Below, in pieces: positions 28,935 to 36,948 of a stretch of 64,000 nt of DNA; the first letter of the stretch is position 1, and the number at the start of each line of letters is the position of its first letter. The DNA is taken from assembly GCF_019749255.1 (NCBI RefSeq), contig NZ_JACWFH010000012.1:1-64000 (forward strand), given 5' to 3'. Below the pieces are notes generated by a model that was not told where the DNA came from, made no database searches, and was given only the letters and a program-made list of their open reading frames with translations. The position numbers were made by a program, and so were the translations under genes. This DNA is from Mesobacillus maritimus (GTDB taxonomy: Bacteria; Bacillota; Bacilli; Bacillales; Cytobacillaceae).

Positions 28935-29045
28935 AATATTGGCTCCTAATCTTTTAAGTTCCGACATAATCAAAAAGAACAAACAATAGGCAACTCCTAT
29001 AGTTTACATTCTGAATTATAAGGCGTAAATATTAAATTAACTTTT

Positions 29046-29078
29046 GAGACAAGGGGACAGGCACCGTGTCCTGTCCCC
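29046..29078. repeat. GGGACA palindrome family, copy 7 (reverse orientation)
   Basis: GAGACAAGGGGACAGGCACC followed by GTGTCCTGTCCCC, upstream of the kinase gene. Confidence 0.8.
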
Positions 29079-29162
29079 CTGCTCTTAAATCTCTTTCAAG
29101 CATCTACTATAAAGCATAACGTTTATAAGACAAACTCGTTAACAATTTAAATAAAAGTTATG

Positions 29163-29200
29163 ACAAAACCGGTTGGGGAACCCAACCGGTTTTGTTATTT
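29163..29200 (-). terminator. CCGGTTGGG-family terminator, copy 3
   Basis: 15-bp perfect stem, ACAAAACCGGTTGGG with CCCAACCGGTTTTGT, loop GAA. It lies past the MFS gene on the minus strand and could work in either direction. Confidence 0.8.
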
Positions 29201-29270
29201 TTTCTATAAATTGGTAGGCTGCGTAGCTGCGTATTACTTTAACAGGTGGAGCTTAACTGCGAGGATTCTT

Positions 29271-30662
29271 TTACAAGGATCCCCCTGCCCTCTCGGAATA
29301 ATTCATAATCCCCTTACCGGGACTAGGTGCCTGTCCCTCTGTCCCAACTCTGTCGAAGCTTCCATGTTTTTCTTGGACGAGCATAAGGGCTAGGCCGCCG
29401 ATTATGCTAGGGATGGCGAATGCCATGAACGCCTGCTGTGGCTCCAGATTTGTTGCGAGCAGGAGTCCAATGATGAGAGGAGCCATGATGGCTCCAATTC
29501 GACCAATCCCAACTGTGACGCTAAGTCCTGTTGTGCGGATTTCCCGCGGGTAGAATTCTGATATATAGGGGTTCACCAGGTTTTGCGTCCCGCCTGTGCA
29601 CGCCCCGCCAATCGCGATTAACACGTATAACAACAGCGCATGGGTCGTAACACTTAAAGACACAAAGCAGATTGCCCCGATTAGAAACATGAACATCAAC
29701 ACTTTTCGATGCCCCAATCGTTCCACTAAATAACCGCCCAGCAAGGATCCGCCGATTTGGCCAACTCCCAGTACAAGGCTGAAGGATAAGCTGGAAGATA
29801 TCCCATATCCTGAGCTCTGCATGATTTTCGGAAGCCATGTATTAAGGCCATAGATCATGAGAAGGCAACTCAATACAACCGCCCAAAACGCTAGCGTACT
29901 AACGGCCCGATTGTCGGAAAACAGCTTTTTGGCGGGAAAACCTTTTGTGCGCTCCTTCACACTAGCATATTCAAAATCGTCTGTAGCCTGATACTTCCCT
30001 TTCGGATTGACTTTATTTAGGATCCCAGCAATCTTATCCCCTTGATTCCGTAAAATATGAAAGGACATCGATTCAGGAAAGAATTTTAGGAAAAATGGAA
30101 GTGTAAAGAGCGGGATAATCCCGATCCAATATAAAAATCTCCATCCCAGGCTTTCCATTAGGTACATTCCGATGAGTGAAGCCAGAATCGCCCCGATTGA
30201 GTAGCCAGTATACATGGATGCGACAATCAGTGCCCGGTTTTTCTTAGGAGAGTATTCGGTCATGACCGCAATAACAGCGGGCATCAAACCACCCATCCCT
30301 AAAGCGGCAATAAAACGCATAATTGTAAAAATAAGTGCATTGGGTGCGAACCCTGCTAAAAGAGAAAAGACGCTAAATATTCCCATGCAAATGGCAAGAA
30401 TTCTTTTTCGACCAATTACATCTGCTAGCGAACCAAGGAGGAAGGAACCAATCATCATCCCAACCAGCGTGTAACTTCCAATTGCGCCCGCTTCTACAAG
30501 AGTTAGTTGAAAATCCTCCACCATCATCGGCAAGCCGATGCCGTACAAGGCAATATCATAGCCATCAAAAGCAATGGCGTAAAAGCACCATAGAAAAACG
30601 ACTAGATGAAACTTATTAAACTTGCTTTCAGCGATCACCTGAGAGGTCTGAACGATACGCAT
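29271..30662 (-). CDS. MFS transporter, aromatic acid:H+ symporter family
   Basis: 463 residues with twelve predicted helices. Marks are FDGYDIALYGIGLPMM in helix 1 (Asp residues typical of the AAHS group) and GSLADVIGRKRILAICMGI in the 2-3 loop. Relatives PcaK/BenK/VanK import benzoate-type acids; the substrate here is unknown. The start is moved to ATG 30662, where AGGAGG fits. The last ~30 codons after the normal end (LVQEKHGS) run through a GGGACA palindrome (29319-29345), giving an odd RVGTEGQAPSPGKG tail before the stop. The MetE-like gene lies upstream on the same strand. Confidence 0.85.
   Translation of the reverse strand: MRIVQTSQVIAESKFNKFHLVVFLWCFYAIAFDGYDIALYGIGLPMMVEDFQLTLVEAGAIGSYTLVGMMIGSFLLGSLADVIGRKRILAICMGIFSVFSLLAGFAPNALIFTIMRFIAALGMGGLMPAVIAVMTEYSPKKNRALIVASMYTGYSIGAILASLIGMYLMESLGWRFLYWIGIIPLFTLPFFLKFFPESMSFHILRNQGDKIAGILNKVNPKGKYQATDDFEYASVKERTKGFPAKKLFSDNRAVSTLAFWAVVLSCLLMIYGLNTWLPKIMQSSGYGISSSLSFSLVLGVGQIGGSLLGGYLVERLGHRKVLMFMFLIGAICFVSLSVTTHALLLYVLIAIGGACTGGTQNLVNPYISEFYPREIRTTGLSVTVGIGRIGAIMAPLIIGLLLATNLEPQQAFMAFAIPSIIGGLALMLVQEKHGSFDRVGTEGQAPSPGKGIMNYSERAGGSL
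29319..29345. repeat. GGGACA palindrome family, copy 8, inside a coding 3' end
   Basis: GGGACTAGG, TGCCTGTCC, CTCTGTCCC. In frame with the MFS gene, it encodes the GTEGQAPSP part of the tail. Confidence 0.85.
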
Positions 30663-30700
30663 TGGCTTCCTCCTCATCTTGCTTGTATTCTCTTACATTT

Positions 30701-31801
30701 TTATTTCCAGACATCCTTTGAAATTTCTACAACGTGCTGAAGCTTCGCCCATTGCTGTTCCTCTGTTAGCAAGTTTCCTTCTTCAGTAGAAGCAAATCCG
30801 CATTGTGGACTAAGCGCAAGTTGATTTAAATCAACATATTGTGCTGCTTCTTCAATTCTCTTTTTAATGACATCTTTATCTTCCAGTTCGCCAAATTTTG
30901 AAGTAACAAGGCCTAAAACAATGCTCAAATCTGGTCTGTTAACAAAACGAAGTGGTTCAAATCCACCTGAGCGATCATTGTCATATTCGAGGAAGAAGCC
31001 ATCGATATTTAAGTGTCCAAATAATTGCTCCGCTATCGGTTCGTATCCGCCTGAAGAAATCCAAGTAGAGCGGAAATTCCCGCGGCAGATATGCATTGTG
31101 ATCTTCAAATCATCTGGACGGTCCGCAACCGCTTTGTTCAGTGTCTCTAGGTACATTTTGATTAAATAATCAGGATCCAATCCTTTAGCGCGAAGCTGTT
31201 GTTTTTGTTCCTCAGAACATAAATAAGCCCAGGCTGTATCATCAAGCTGTAGGTAACGGCAGCCAGCATCGTAAAATGCTTGAATCCCTTTTTTATACGT
31301 TTGAGCTAAATCATCGAAGAATTCCGCTTCATCCGGATAAACGGATCGATCAACTTCACCACGGAAATGAAGCATGCTCGGACTTGGAATCGTAAACTTC
31401 GCTGTATGATCTCCAGCTGCTTGATGGAGAAACTTAAAATCTTCCAGCATTGGATGATGTCCAAAATCTAGTTTACTAGTAACTTTAATTGCCCGAGACT
31501 TTGTTTGCTTTTGCTGGAACTGAATTCCGTTCCCTGCCCAATAGCCATCCACACCGACTAAGTTTTCAAGGAAATCAAAATGCCACCAAGCTCTGCGGAA
31601 TTCACCGTCGGTCACCGCTTCTAGACCCACTTCTTTCTGTTTCTCCACAATTCTTGCAATCTCAGTATCCTCAACCTGACGAAGTTGTTCTGCAGAGATT
31701 TTCCCTTCCACTCTTTGCAAGCGCGCATTTTTAATTGCATCGGATCGTAATAGACTTCCAACCTGATCCGCACGGAAAATTGATTGACTAGCTGTTTTCA
31801 T
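30701..31801 (-). CDS. MetE-like cobalamin-independent methionine synthase family protein (YxjG/YxjH type)
   Basis: 366 residues, corresponding to the C-terminal catalytic half of MetE. Start motif RADQVGSLLRS; zinc ligands visible in HICRGNFRS (His and Cys near 240) and SPQCGFAST (Cys near 335). TDGEFRRAWWHFDFLE near 65 and QLDDTAWAYL are family segments. In Bacillus subtilis the YxjG/YxjH pair recycles methyl groups to methionine. It is 38 bases upstream of the MFS gene in the same direction, so they may be cotranscribed. No S-box or T-box leader is visible upstream. Confidence 0.87.
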   Translation of the reverse strand: MKTASQSIFRADQVGSLLRSDAIKNARLQRVEGKISAEQLRQVEDTEIARIVEKQKEVGLEAVTDGEFRRAWWHFDFLENLVGVDGYWAGNGIQFQQKQTKSRAIKVTSKLDFGHHPMLEDFKFLHQAAGDHTAKFTIPSPSMLHFRGEVDRSVYPDEAEFFDDLAQTYKKGIQAFYDAGCRYLQLDDTAWAYLCSEEQKQQLRAKGLDPDYLIKMYLETLNKAVADRPDDLKITMHICRGNFRSTWISSGGYEPIAEQLFGHLNIDGFFLEYDNDRSGGFEPLRFVNRPDLSIVLGLVTSKFGELEDKDVIKKRIEEAAQYVDLNQLALSPQCGFASTEEGNLLTEEQQWAKLQHVVEISKDVWK

Positions 31802-31912
31802 TCAAATCCCTCTTTCTCTTATGTAATACTATTGTTGTATACTACCATGAAAAAAGAGTTATAGCGTAACTGATAAAAGCTGTAAGTTGTTATAGCTAAA
31901 AACTATAACGGT

Positions 31913-31935
31913 GAGACAAGGGGACAGGCACTTTG
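31913..31935. repeat. GGGACA palindrome family, half copy
   Basis: GAGACAAGGGGACAGGCAC with the second arm missing. Confidence 0.65.
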
Positions 31936-32048
31936 CATCTAGGGAAGCTGGAAATGGTCCAAAACCACTGTAAAAGTCACTTCGTATAGATTTCGTGGGT
32001 CATCGGTTTTTGAATCTGGGTTCTTTTCGATACCTTACAAGATTTCAG

Positions 32049-32171
32049 CTTCATCGACCTTATGAAGCAGGTTTCTTAGCAATTCCTAGCTTTATTCCGT
32101 CTTCATCGACCTTATGAAGAGGATTTCTTGGTGATTCCTACCTTGATCTCGGCTTCATCTGTCCTTGGAAG
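32049..32171. repeat. Second 52-bp-period hairpin array
   Basis: CTTCATCGACCTTATGAAG starts at 32049 and 32101, and a diverged copy (CTTCATCTGTCCTTGGAAG) starts at 32153: exact 52-bp steps, about 2.4 units. Each unit opens with a CTTCAT/ATGAAG inverted repeat and continues with a TTTCTTnGnnATTCCTA-type spacer. Sequence is unrelated to the array at 29-404, but period and layout are the same. An 66-codon minus frame across it looks spurious. The rest of 31802-32681 shows no gene. Confidence 0.75.
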
Positions 32172-32437
32172 CCCCACCCTTTTCTTCTTAATAGCCCACA
32201 TCGGTCTTCGTATGATTTGCATTTTAGGAGTCTCGGGATGATTCATTTGTTCCACTATTTTCTCGGCATACCTTTTTCCAACTCTATTAATCAAACGTTT
32301 GATCAAAACCAACTTAATTTATCAAGCCTTACAGGACTTTGTCCCTAAGTATTAATCATCACCAATGAGGTTATCGCTTCGTTTTTGCTATTTTATTATA
32401 AAACCAATCTTCTACGTGGCTGTCTACCTATCCTACC

Positions 32438-32473
32438 GGGACAAAAGTGATTAAGTATCTGTCCCCCTGTCTC
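32438..32473. repeat. GGGACA palindrome family, stretched copy
   Basis: GGGACAAAAGTG, an interior insertion, then CTGTCCCCCTGTCTC. Confidence 0.55.
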
Positions 32474-32681
32474 ATTTATTTCATTCTTTACTTTCATAAT
32501 AAAAAGGTAACGTTTTCGTTAAGAATTTTATTTTCGATTTCAATCGACAGCTTTATTTAATAACCTTGTTTATACTAGCCAAGTGAAAGGGTAAGGAGTT
32601 GTATAAAGGAGTTCCTCTAAAGCTTCTAAACCAACTCCTACATAATAAATTCTCAATAACACAATAAACGAGGTGTCACAA

Positions 32682-32864
32682 ATGAATCACACACTACGAT
32701 ATACAGTTCAAATAAAAAAGGAAAAATTGATTAATAAGATGATCCAATCAGGGATCTTTAAAAAGGGGAATAAACATTTATACGAATTATCTTTAACTGA
32801 TTTAGAGGAAGAGTATAAAAATATGGAGAGGGACAACGGAACTGATTCCCTGCCCCGCACCTGA
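32682..32864 (+). CDS. FbpA-family (Fur-regulated basic protein) small protein
   Basis: 60 residues. MNHTLRYTVQIKKEKLINKM, SGIFKKGNKHLYELSLTDLE and EEYK are the conserved features of the FbpA family, which in Bacillus subtilis helps the iron-sparing response. GAGGTG lies 8 bases before ATG 32682. I do not see a convincing Fur box. The last dozen residues (ERDNGTDSLPRT) are encoded by a degraded GGGACA palindrome, so the natural C-terminus has probably been replaced. Confidence 0.75.
   Translation: MNHTLRYTVQIKKEKLINKMIQSGIFKKGNKHLYELSLTDLEEEYKNMERDNGTDSLPRT
32830..32856. repeat. GGGACA palindrome family, copy inside the FbpA-like 3' end
   Basis: GGGACAACGGAACTGATTCC then CTGCCCC; followed by the same CGCACCT..GCTTATT flank as the copy after phoD. 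Confidence 0.65.
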
Positions 32865-32924
32865 GCTTATTCACAAATCTATTAATTGGTTGTTATTGAT
32901 AGAAGCAGCCTTTAACGAAAGAAG

Positions 32925-32956
32925 AAACCGGTTGGGGACCCAACCGGTTTATTTTC
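32925..32956. terminator. CCGGTTGGG-family terminator, copy 4
   Basis: Arms AAACCGGTTGGG and CCCAACCGGTTT with a 2-base loop, then ATTTT. Placed between the converging FbpA-like and dehydrogenase genes, it may serve both. Confidence 0.85.
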
Positions 32957-33031
32957 TCTAGATTAAAAAGCATTGTAATGAGCTTAAAAGGATTAAGCTG
33001 CACTCCCCTATCTAGGAGTTCCTGCTGAGCC

Positions 33032-34021
33032 TTAAAGGGTAACAATCTCCCCGGTCTGAATGGCTTTGTAACAGGCATCGATGACGCGCATATTTTGAAT
33101 CGATGAAGCACCGGTCTGAACAGGTTGATGGTCATTTAAGATAGCTTGTGAGAAATGTTCTACTTCCAATCGATAAATATCCCCAGGAATGCTTTCTTCA
33201 CGAGTCATCCCGTTATGCTTGACCACAACTTTGCCAATTCCCCCATTTACATCAGGGCGAAACGCGTATGGTACTTTAATGCTTCCCTTCGTCCCAACCA
33301 CTTCATACTCATTGCGGCTAACCATATCAAAGCTGGAGTCAATCACAGCGGGAATCCCATTTTCCATTTCTAGATACAAGAAGGAGGAAAGATCCACTGC
33401 CGTTTTGGAATCTAGTTGACCCACGCCTCTGACTTGAACTGGCTCGGATTGGAGAACGGTACGAAGCACATGAAGAGAATAACATCCTACATCATAAAGT
33501 GCGCCTCCGCCCATCTCTTTCTTCATCCGGATATCTCCTTCACGGTTTTGTAAAAAGAAGGAGTGGCTTGATTTAAACAATTTAATTTCGCCAATTTCAC
33601 CAGATTCCATGATTTCGCGCACACGTTGATGTTGAGGATGAAGCTGATACATAAACGCTTCCATAAATTTCACTCCATGCTCCTCACAAGCTTGAACGAT
33701 TTCCTCCGCTTCTTGAGCTGTCAACGCGATTGGCTTTTCACATAGAACATGCTTTCCTTTTTGCGCTGCCTTTAGAACCCATTCTTTATGTAGATGATTT
33801 GGAAGTGGAATGTACACTGCATCGATCTCAGCATCATTTAACAATTCCTCATAGCTTTCATATGCTTTGGCAATCTGAAGCTCTGCGGCAACCTCATGAA
33901 CTTTACTGCCCCGACTCGCAATTGCTACAACCTCCGCGTTGTCAGCCCTCCAAATTGCAGGAATCAACTGTGTTCTTGCAATATGTGCTGTACTTAGAAT
34001 ACCCCATCGAATTTTATCCAC
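33032..34021 (-). CDS. Gfo/Idh/MocA-family NAD(P)-dependent oxidoreductase
   Basis: 329 residues. Rossmann start IRWGILSTAHIARTQLIPAI, nucleotide-binding ASRG, then the family hallmark HVLCEKPIAL near residue 95 (catalytic Lys) and a C-terminal alpha/beta domain with GGGALYDVGCYSLHVLRTVL. GTG start with GGAGAG upstream. Members oxidise or reduce sugars, inositols and related compounds; the substrate is not predictable here. Monocistronic. Confidence 0.88.
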   Translation of the reverse strand: MDKIRWGILSTAHIARTQLIPAIWRADNAEVVAIASRGSKVHEVAAELQIAKAYESYEELLNDAEIDAVYIPLPNHLHKEWVLKAAQKGKHVLCEKPIALTAQEAEEIVQACEEHGVKFMEAFMYQLHPQHQRVREIMESGEIGEIKLFKSSHSFFLQNREGDIRMKKEMGGGALYDVGCYSLHVLRTVLQSEPVQVRGVGQLDSKTAVDLSSFLYLEMENGIPAVIDSSFDMVSRNEYEVVGTKGSIKVPYAFRPDVNGGIGKVVVKHNGMTREESIPGDIYRLEVEHFSQAILNDHQPVQTGASSIQNMRVIDACYKAIQTGEIVTL

Positions 34022-34280
34022 CGGAAACTCTCCTTATGTAATTATTTAGCTGTAGATTTCTACTATAAACACTTGTTTTACACCTGGTTTGATCTAGTGA
34101 GACAAGCTGTCTCTCTTCCCCACTAAGAATTCAAATCTACTTGTTTGGAAATCTAGTTCTATCCTTTAATAATACCATAATTATACAAATAATCACACGA
34201 TTAAAGCAGAACTTAGGGACATGTTCACCAACTTATTTCTGCCAGATTTTTAAGGTTCAACGTGCATTCCCAATGATAAA

Positions 34281-34329
34281 GAAGAGGATGTTCAAACAAG
34301 GTAGCCCTACCTTTTTGAACATCCTCTTC
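34281..34329 (-). terminator. Long hairpin after the TetR gene
   Basis: 16-bp arms, GAAGAGGATGTTCAAA with TTTGAACATCCTCTTC, and an inner GGTAG/CTACC stem. It ends the TetR-type gene; no long T run. The rest of 34022-34401 has no gene. Confidence 0.6.
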
Positions 34330-34401
34330 TCGTTCAGTTGTGAAGATCAAATGATCTCACTATTCTCTAAAATAAATCCAGATGAAACCCTTATAGAGAG
34401 A

Positions 34402-34989
34402 TCACATCTTCCTTATAAAAAAGATAATCTGAATATACATATCGGCCATTTCTTCTGGAGATTCAGCTAACGAATTATCAAGCCACTGCTCGACCAATCC
34501 TAAAAAAGCCGAAATTGCAAACGATGACAAATAATCCTTTGGGATGGTTAAGTCTTGAAAGAAGTGCTGGTTCTGTACGATTTTTTCAATAAAGTGATTG
34601 CCGAAGAAGTGTTTGAGCCGCTTATGGAAACCAAACTGATTATGTTCCCCTAATAGCACTTGGAAGAGTTCCACATTCTCTTGTATGTAACGGAATACTT
34701 CAACGGAAAACCTTGATATGTTCCCCTTTTCTGCTTCTAAAAGTAAGACATCCGGTTTCAGACGCTGCAAGTGCACTTCGAGTCCCCTAAGCAAGGTATC
34801 CTCCATTTGATGAAGAAGATCGTATTTGTCCTCATAATGCAAGTAAAAAGTCCCTCTATTAATCGCTGCAATGGTTGTAATATCCCGAACAGATACTTTC
34901 ACGAAAGGCTTTTCCTTTAGCAACTGCAAAAAGCTTTTCTGAATATTTTCTTTCGTCTTTTCATTCATTTCATCATAGATAGACGCCAT
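34402..34989 (-). CDS. TetR/AcrR-family regulator
   Basis: 195 residues. N-terminal helix-turn-helix (KENIQKSFLQLLKEKPFVKV, TIAAINRGTFYLHYEDKYDL at residues about 30-60) and a variable ligand domain of the TetR_C_7-like type. GGAGGG precedes the ATG. It is divergent from a small membrane protein, with palindromic operators in the shared gap, so it probably represses itself and that gene. Confidence 0.85.
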   Translation of the reverse strand: MASIYDEMNEKTKENIQKSFLQLLKEKPFVKVSVRDITTIAAINRGTFYLHYEDKYDLLHQMEDTLLRGLEVHLQRLKPDVLLLEAEKGNISRFSVEVFRYIQENVELFQVLLGEHNQFGFHKRLKHFFGNHFIEKIVQNQHFFQDLTIPKDYLSSFAISAFLGLVEQWLDNSLAESPEEMADMYIQIIFFIRKM

Positions 34990-35003
34990 GTCATTCCCTC
35001 CAT

Positions 35004-35096
35004 ACCACTGAACAACATCATGTTTTTTGTTTATTGCTTAGATTGTATCAACAAAATAGAATGATATACATACCACTCAACACCATGTTGGGTGGT
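35004..35096. promoter_or_regulatory. Probable TetR operators in the divergent gap
   Basis: 35072-35096 is a near-perfect palindrome: ACCACTCAACA with TGTTGGGTGGT. A second, half-conserved copy (ACCACTGAACA) begins at 35004 by the TetR start. Two related sites flanking the divergent promoters fit autoregulation. Confidence 0.65.
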
Positions 35097-35122
35097 AAAA
35101 AATCGAACAAAAGGTGATCATA

Positions 35123-35527
35123 ATGAAAAAATCAACTAGTATCATGGTTATCACATTATTAATCGCTGTTGGAATGCTTGCGAAGGCGTTCATTCTCAAT
35201 GAAGAGGCTAAAGTATTTTTACTTATTTTCTTTGCCGTTGGTATGGGGTTAGGATTATTACGGTTGTTCGTCAACCGCTCAATTAAAAAGATGAAAGGAA
35301 AAGGCTGGAAGAGCAAAGTTTTGTTCTTCGGTGTTTTACTCGGCTTAGGATTGCCATTCCAATCTTGGTTTAGAAATAATGTATTACTAAGGATTGATTC
35401 ATCCTATTTAATGAGCAGTATCATCATCATGGTTGTAGGAATACTATTTATGACGACTTGCTTTGGCTATTTTAAAAATAAAAGAATGCAAAGAAGCGTA
35501 ATCGACTTGGGCGAGGTAGAAGGCTAG
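35123..35527 (+). CDS. Small membrane protein divergent from the TetR gene
   Basis: 134 residues, four hydrophobic helices (SIMVITLLIAVGMLAKAFIL, VFLLIFFAVGMGLGLLRLFV, VLFFGVLLGLGLPFQSW, MSSIIIMVVGILFMTTCF) and a basic loop KKMKGKGWKSK. No family recognised. Start at ATG 35123 after AAGGTGATC. Its position next to a TetR regulator suggests induction by a small molecule, perhaps membrane stress. Confidence 0.65.
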   Translation: MKKSTSIMVITLLIAVGMLAKAFILNEEAKVFLLIFFAVGMGLGLLRLFVNRSIKKMKGKGWKSKVLFFGVLLGLGLPFQSWFRNNVLLRIDSSYLMSSIIIMVVGILFMTTCFGYFKNKRMQRSVIDLGEVEG

Positions 35528-35765
35528 TATTCACGCGTGGCACGGTTCCTTCAATAGTAGTTTTAAATCCATAATGACCCTATAGACCCTTCACCGCTTT
35601 TGGTAGAATTGGGTGGCCACAGGAACCCAACCTAAACATCTGCCTTTGTCGAAATAAATCATTTCATTCCGGACAAACTTCTTCTTATTTCTTCATCATC
35701 GTTTGGTATGTTAGTAAGAACATATACTTTCTAGAAATGCATGGAATAGGAAAGGAGTTGTTCAA

Positions 35766-35885
35766 ATGGAGAAACAAGATCATTTCTTAGTTGGACTATT
35801 ATGGGGAACTTCTTTGAGTATACCATTATGGATTGCATTTCTAGGTTGGGTTAAGATCATTCTCCATTTTTTAGGGGCGGTTTAA
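35766..35885 (+). CDS. 39-residue single-helix membrane peptide
   Basis: MEKQDHFLVGLLWGTSLSIP followed by LWIAFLGWVKIILHFLGAV. A strong AAAGGAG lies 8 bases before the ATG. One or two short hydrophobic helices, no family recognised. Too short for most gene callers; the good ribosome site and membrane-like composition support a real peptide. Confidence 0.55.
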   Translation: MEKQDHFLVGLLWGTSLSIPLWIAFLGWVKIILHFLGAV

Positions 35886-35915
35886 ACTGCCCCAGAACCG
35901 TCTCAGAAAATCTCC

Positions 35916-36350
35916 CTATTCCCATCTTCTAATCTGGTTCCATTTTTATCTGTTCAACAGCAAATGAACTTACTAGACAAAGTGAAAAAGAACAATCTCT
36001 CCCCTCAAAAGCGGGAACAGGTTTATCATTCCTTGGGTATCCAAGAGTTAATGAACAGCTTCCCGTCAGAGTTATCTGGTGGACAACGCCAACGAGTGGC
36101 AATTGCCAAAGCTTTGTACTCGGACCCGAGCACTATTTTAGAAGATGAACCGACCGCATCACTCGATTCCGAGCGTGCCTTTGAAGTGATGGAAATGCTG
36201 CGAAAAGTAACCACTGAAAACAATAAAACAACTATTGTGGTCACCCATGACACACGCTTGATTGATTATTGTGAAAGGTGTACCGCATTACCGATGGAAG
36301 ATTGCAACAAGAATGGCAAGCTTAACTTCATAAAATTCTGTTGCTTTTGA
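35916..36350 (+). pseudogene. 5'-truncated ABC transporter ATPase (MacB/LolD type)
   Basis: The frame begins at the region after a Q-loop (SSNLVPFLSVQQQMNLLD) and keeps signature LSGGQRQRVAIAKAL, Walker B-like ILEDEPTASLD and the switch His in VVTHDTRLIDYC. Walker A and the first ~80 residues are missing, and the C-terminus is scrambled (ERCTALPMEDCNKNGKLNF in place of a normal DRVYRMEDGKL). The permease partner is absent. A non-functional remnant. Confidence 0.75.
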
Positions 36351-36395
36351 ATACAAAACAAGATGAAGGGTATGGAAAACAACAGGAGGAAATCG

Positions 36396-36554
36396 ATGTT
36401 ACTTCTAATAGACCATGAATTGATCAGCGCCTACAAGAAGGCAATAGAGATGAACTTAGAAGAGGACTTCCTGAAGTTATTAGCACGAGAGTTAGAGCGA
36501 AGAAATATTGTCTGTTTCCCGGAGCGTCGCGAACCTAAATCAGAGGCAAAGTAA
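36396..36554 (+). CDS. sda: Sda-like sporulation histidine-kinase inhibitor
   Basis: 52 residues. LLIDHELISAYKKAIEMNLE followed by EDFLKLLARELERR reproduces the Sda helical hairpin (family pattern L-S/I-D-E/H-LL..Y..A..L-N-L...F...L..EI.RR). Sda binds KinA/KinB dimers and blocks sporulation when replication is perturbed. AGGAGG lies 6 bases before ATG 36396, so upstream in-frame ATGs are not used. The C-terminal CFPERREPKSEAK tail is longer than in Bacillus subtilis. May be one of several Sda paralogues. Confidence 0.72.
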   Translation: MLLLIDHELISAYKKAIEMNLEEDFLKLLARELERRNIVCFPERREPKSEAK

Positions 36555-36640
36555 AAGAGGAGCACGGCCATTGGGGCCCTAAAACTGGTTAATAGCAACC
36601 TATTGAGATTACAAATTAAAAGCTAACTAGCAGGTTAAGT

Positions 36641-36669
36641 CGCTCAGAATTTTTTCTGAGCGTTTTTAT
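36641..36669 (+). terminator. Terminator of the Sda-like gene
   Basis: Stem CGCTCAGAA/TTCTGAGCG followed by TTTTTATT on the plus strand; overlaps the 3' end of the converging small gene. Confidence 0.7.
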
Positions 36670-36901
36670 TAAAAACCCTAAACTCCTTTCTTCTGCCTCG
36701 CCTTTTAATCCCCACAAGATGCATACTGTTTTTCTTATCTTGTAAAACTTTCACCTGATAACACCCATACTCAGAAAGAATGAAGGTGCACATTAAATCT
36801 AAAAAGTCCTCTTTTGTACCTTCAAACGAAAGCACCTCATGCCCACTTCCAGCAGTATGTGGTTTTCTAGCAATAGAATAAACCGTATAACCTTTCTTCA
36901 T
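36644..36901 (-). CDS. Small protein of unknown function
   Basis: 85 residues, basic C-terminus (GIKRRGRRKEFRVFNKNAQKKF), no signal peptide or membrane helix. AGGTGATTCC precedes the ATG. I do not recognise a family. It overlaps the plus-strand terminator of the Sda-like gene. Confidence 0.5.
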   Translation of the reverse strand: MKKGYTVYSIARKPHTAGSGHEVLSFEGTKEDFLDLMCTFILSEYGCYQVKVLQDKKNSMHLVGIKRRGRRKEFRVFNKNAQKKF

Positions 36902-36948
36902 GGAATCACCTAGATTTCTTTTCTTATCTAAAGTGCTTGATCATTAGT

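Noticed and set aside
30701-31801. S-box or T-box riboswitch before the MetE-like gene
   Set aside because: The gap upstream has no conserved riboswitch core or terminator/antiterminator pair.
32112-32312. 66-codon minus-strand gene
   Set aside because: Overlaps the second 52-bp array, has no convincing ribosome site and matches no family.
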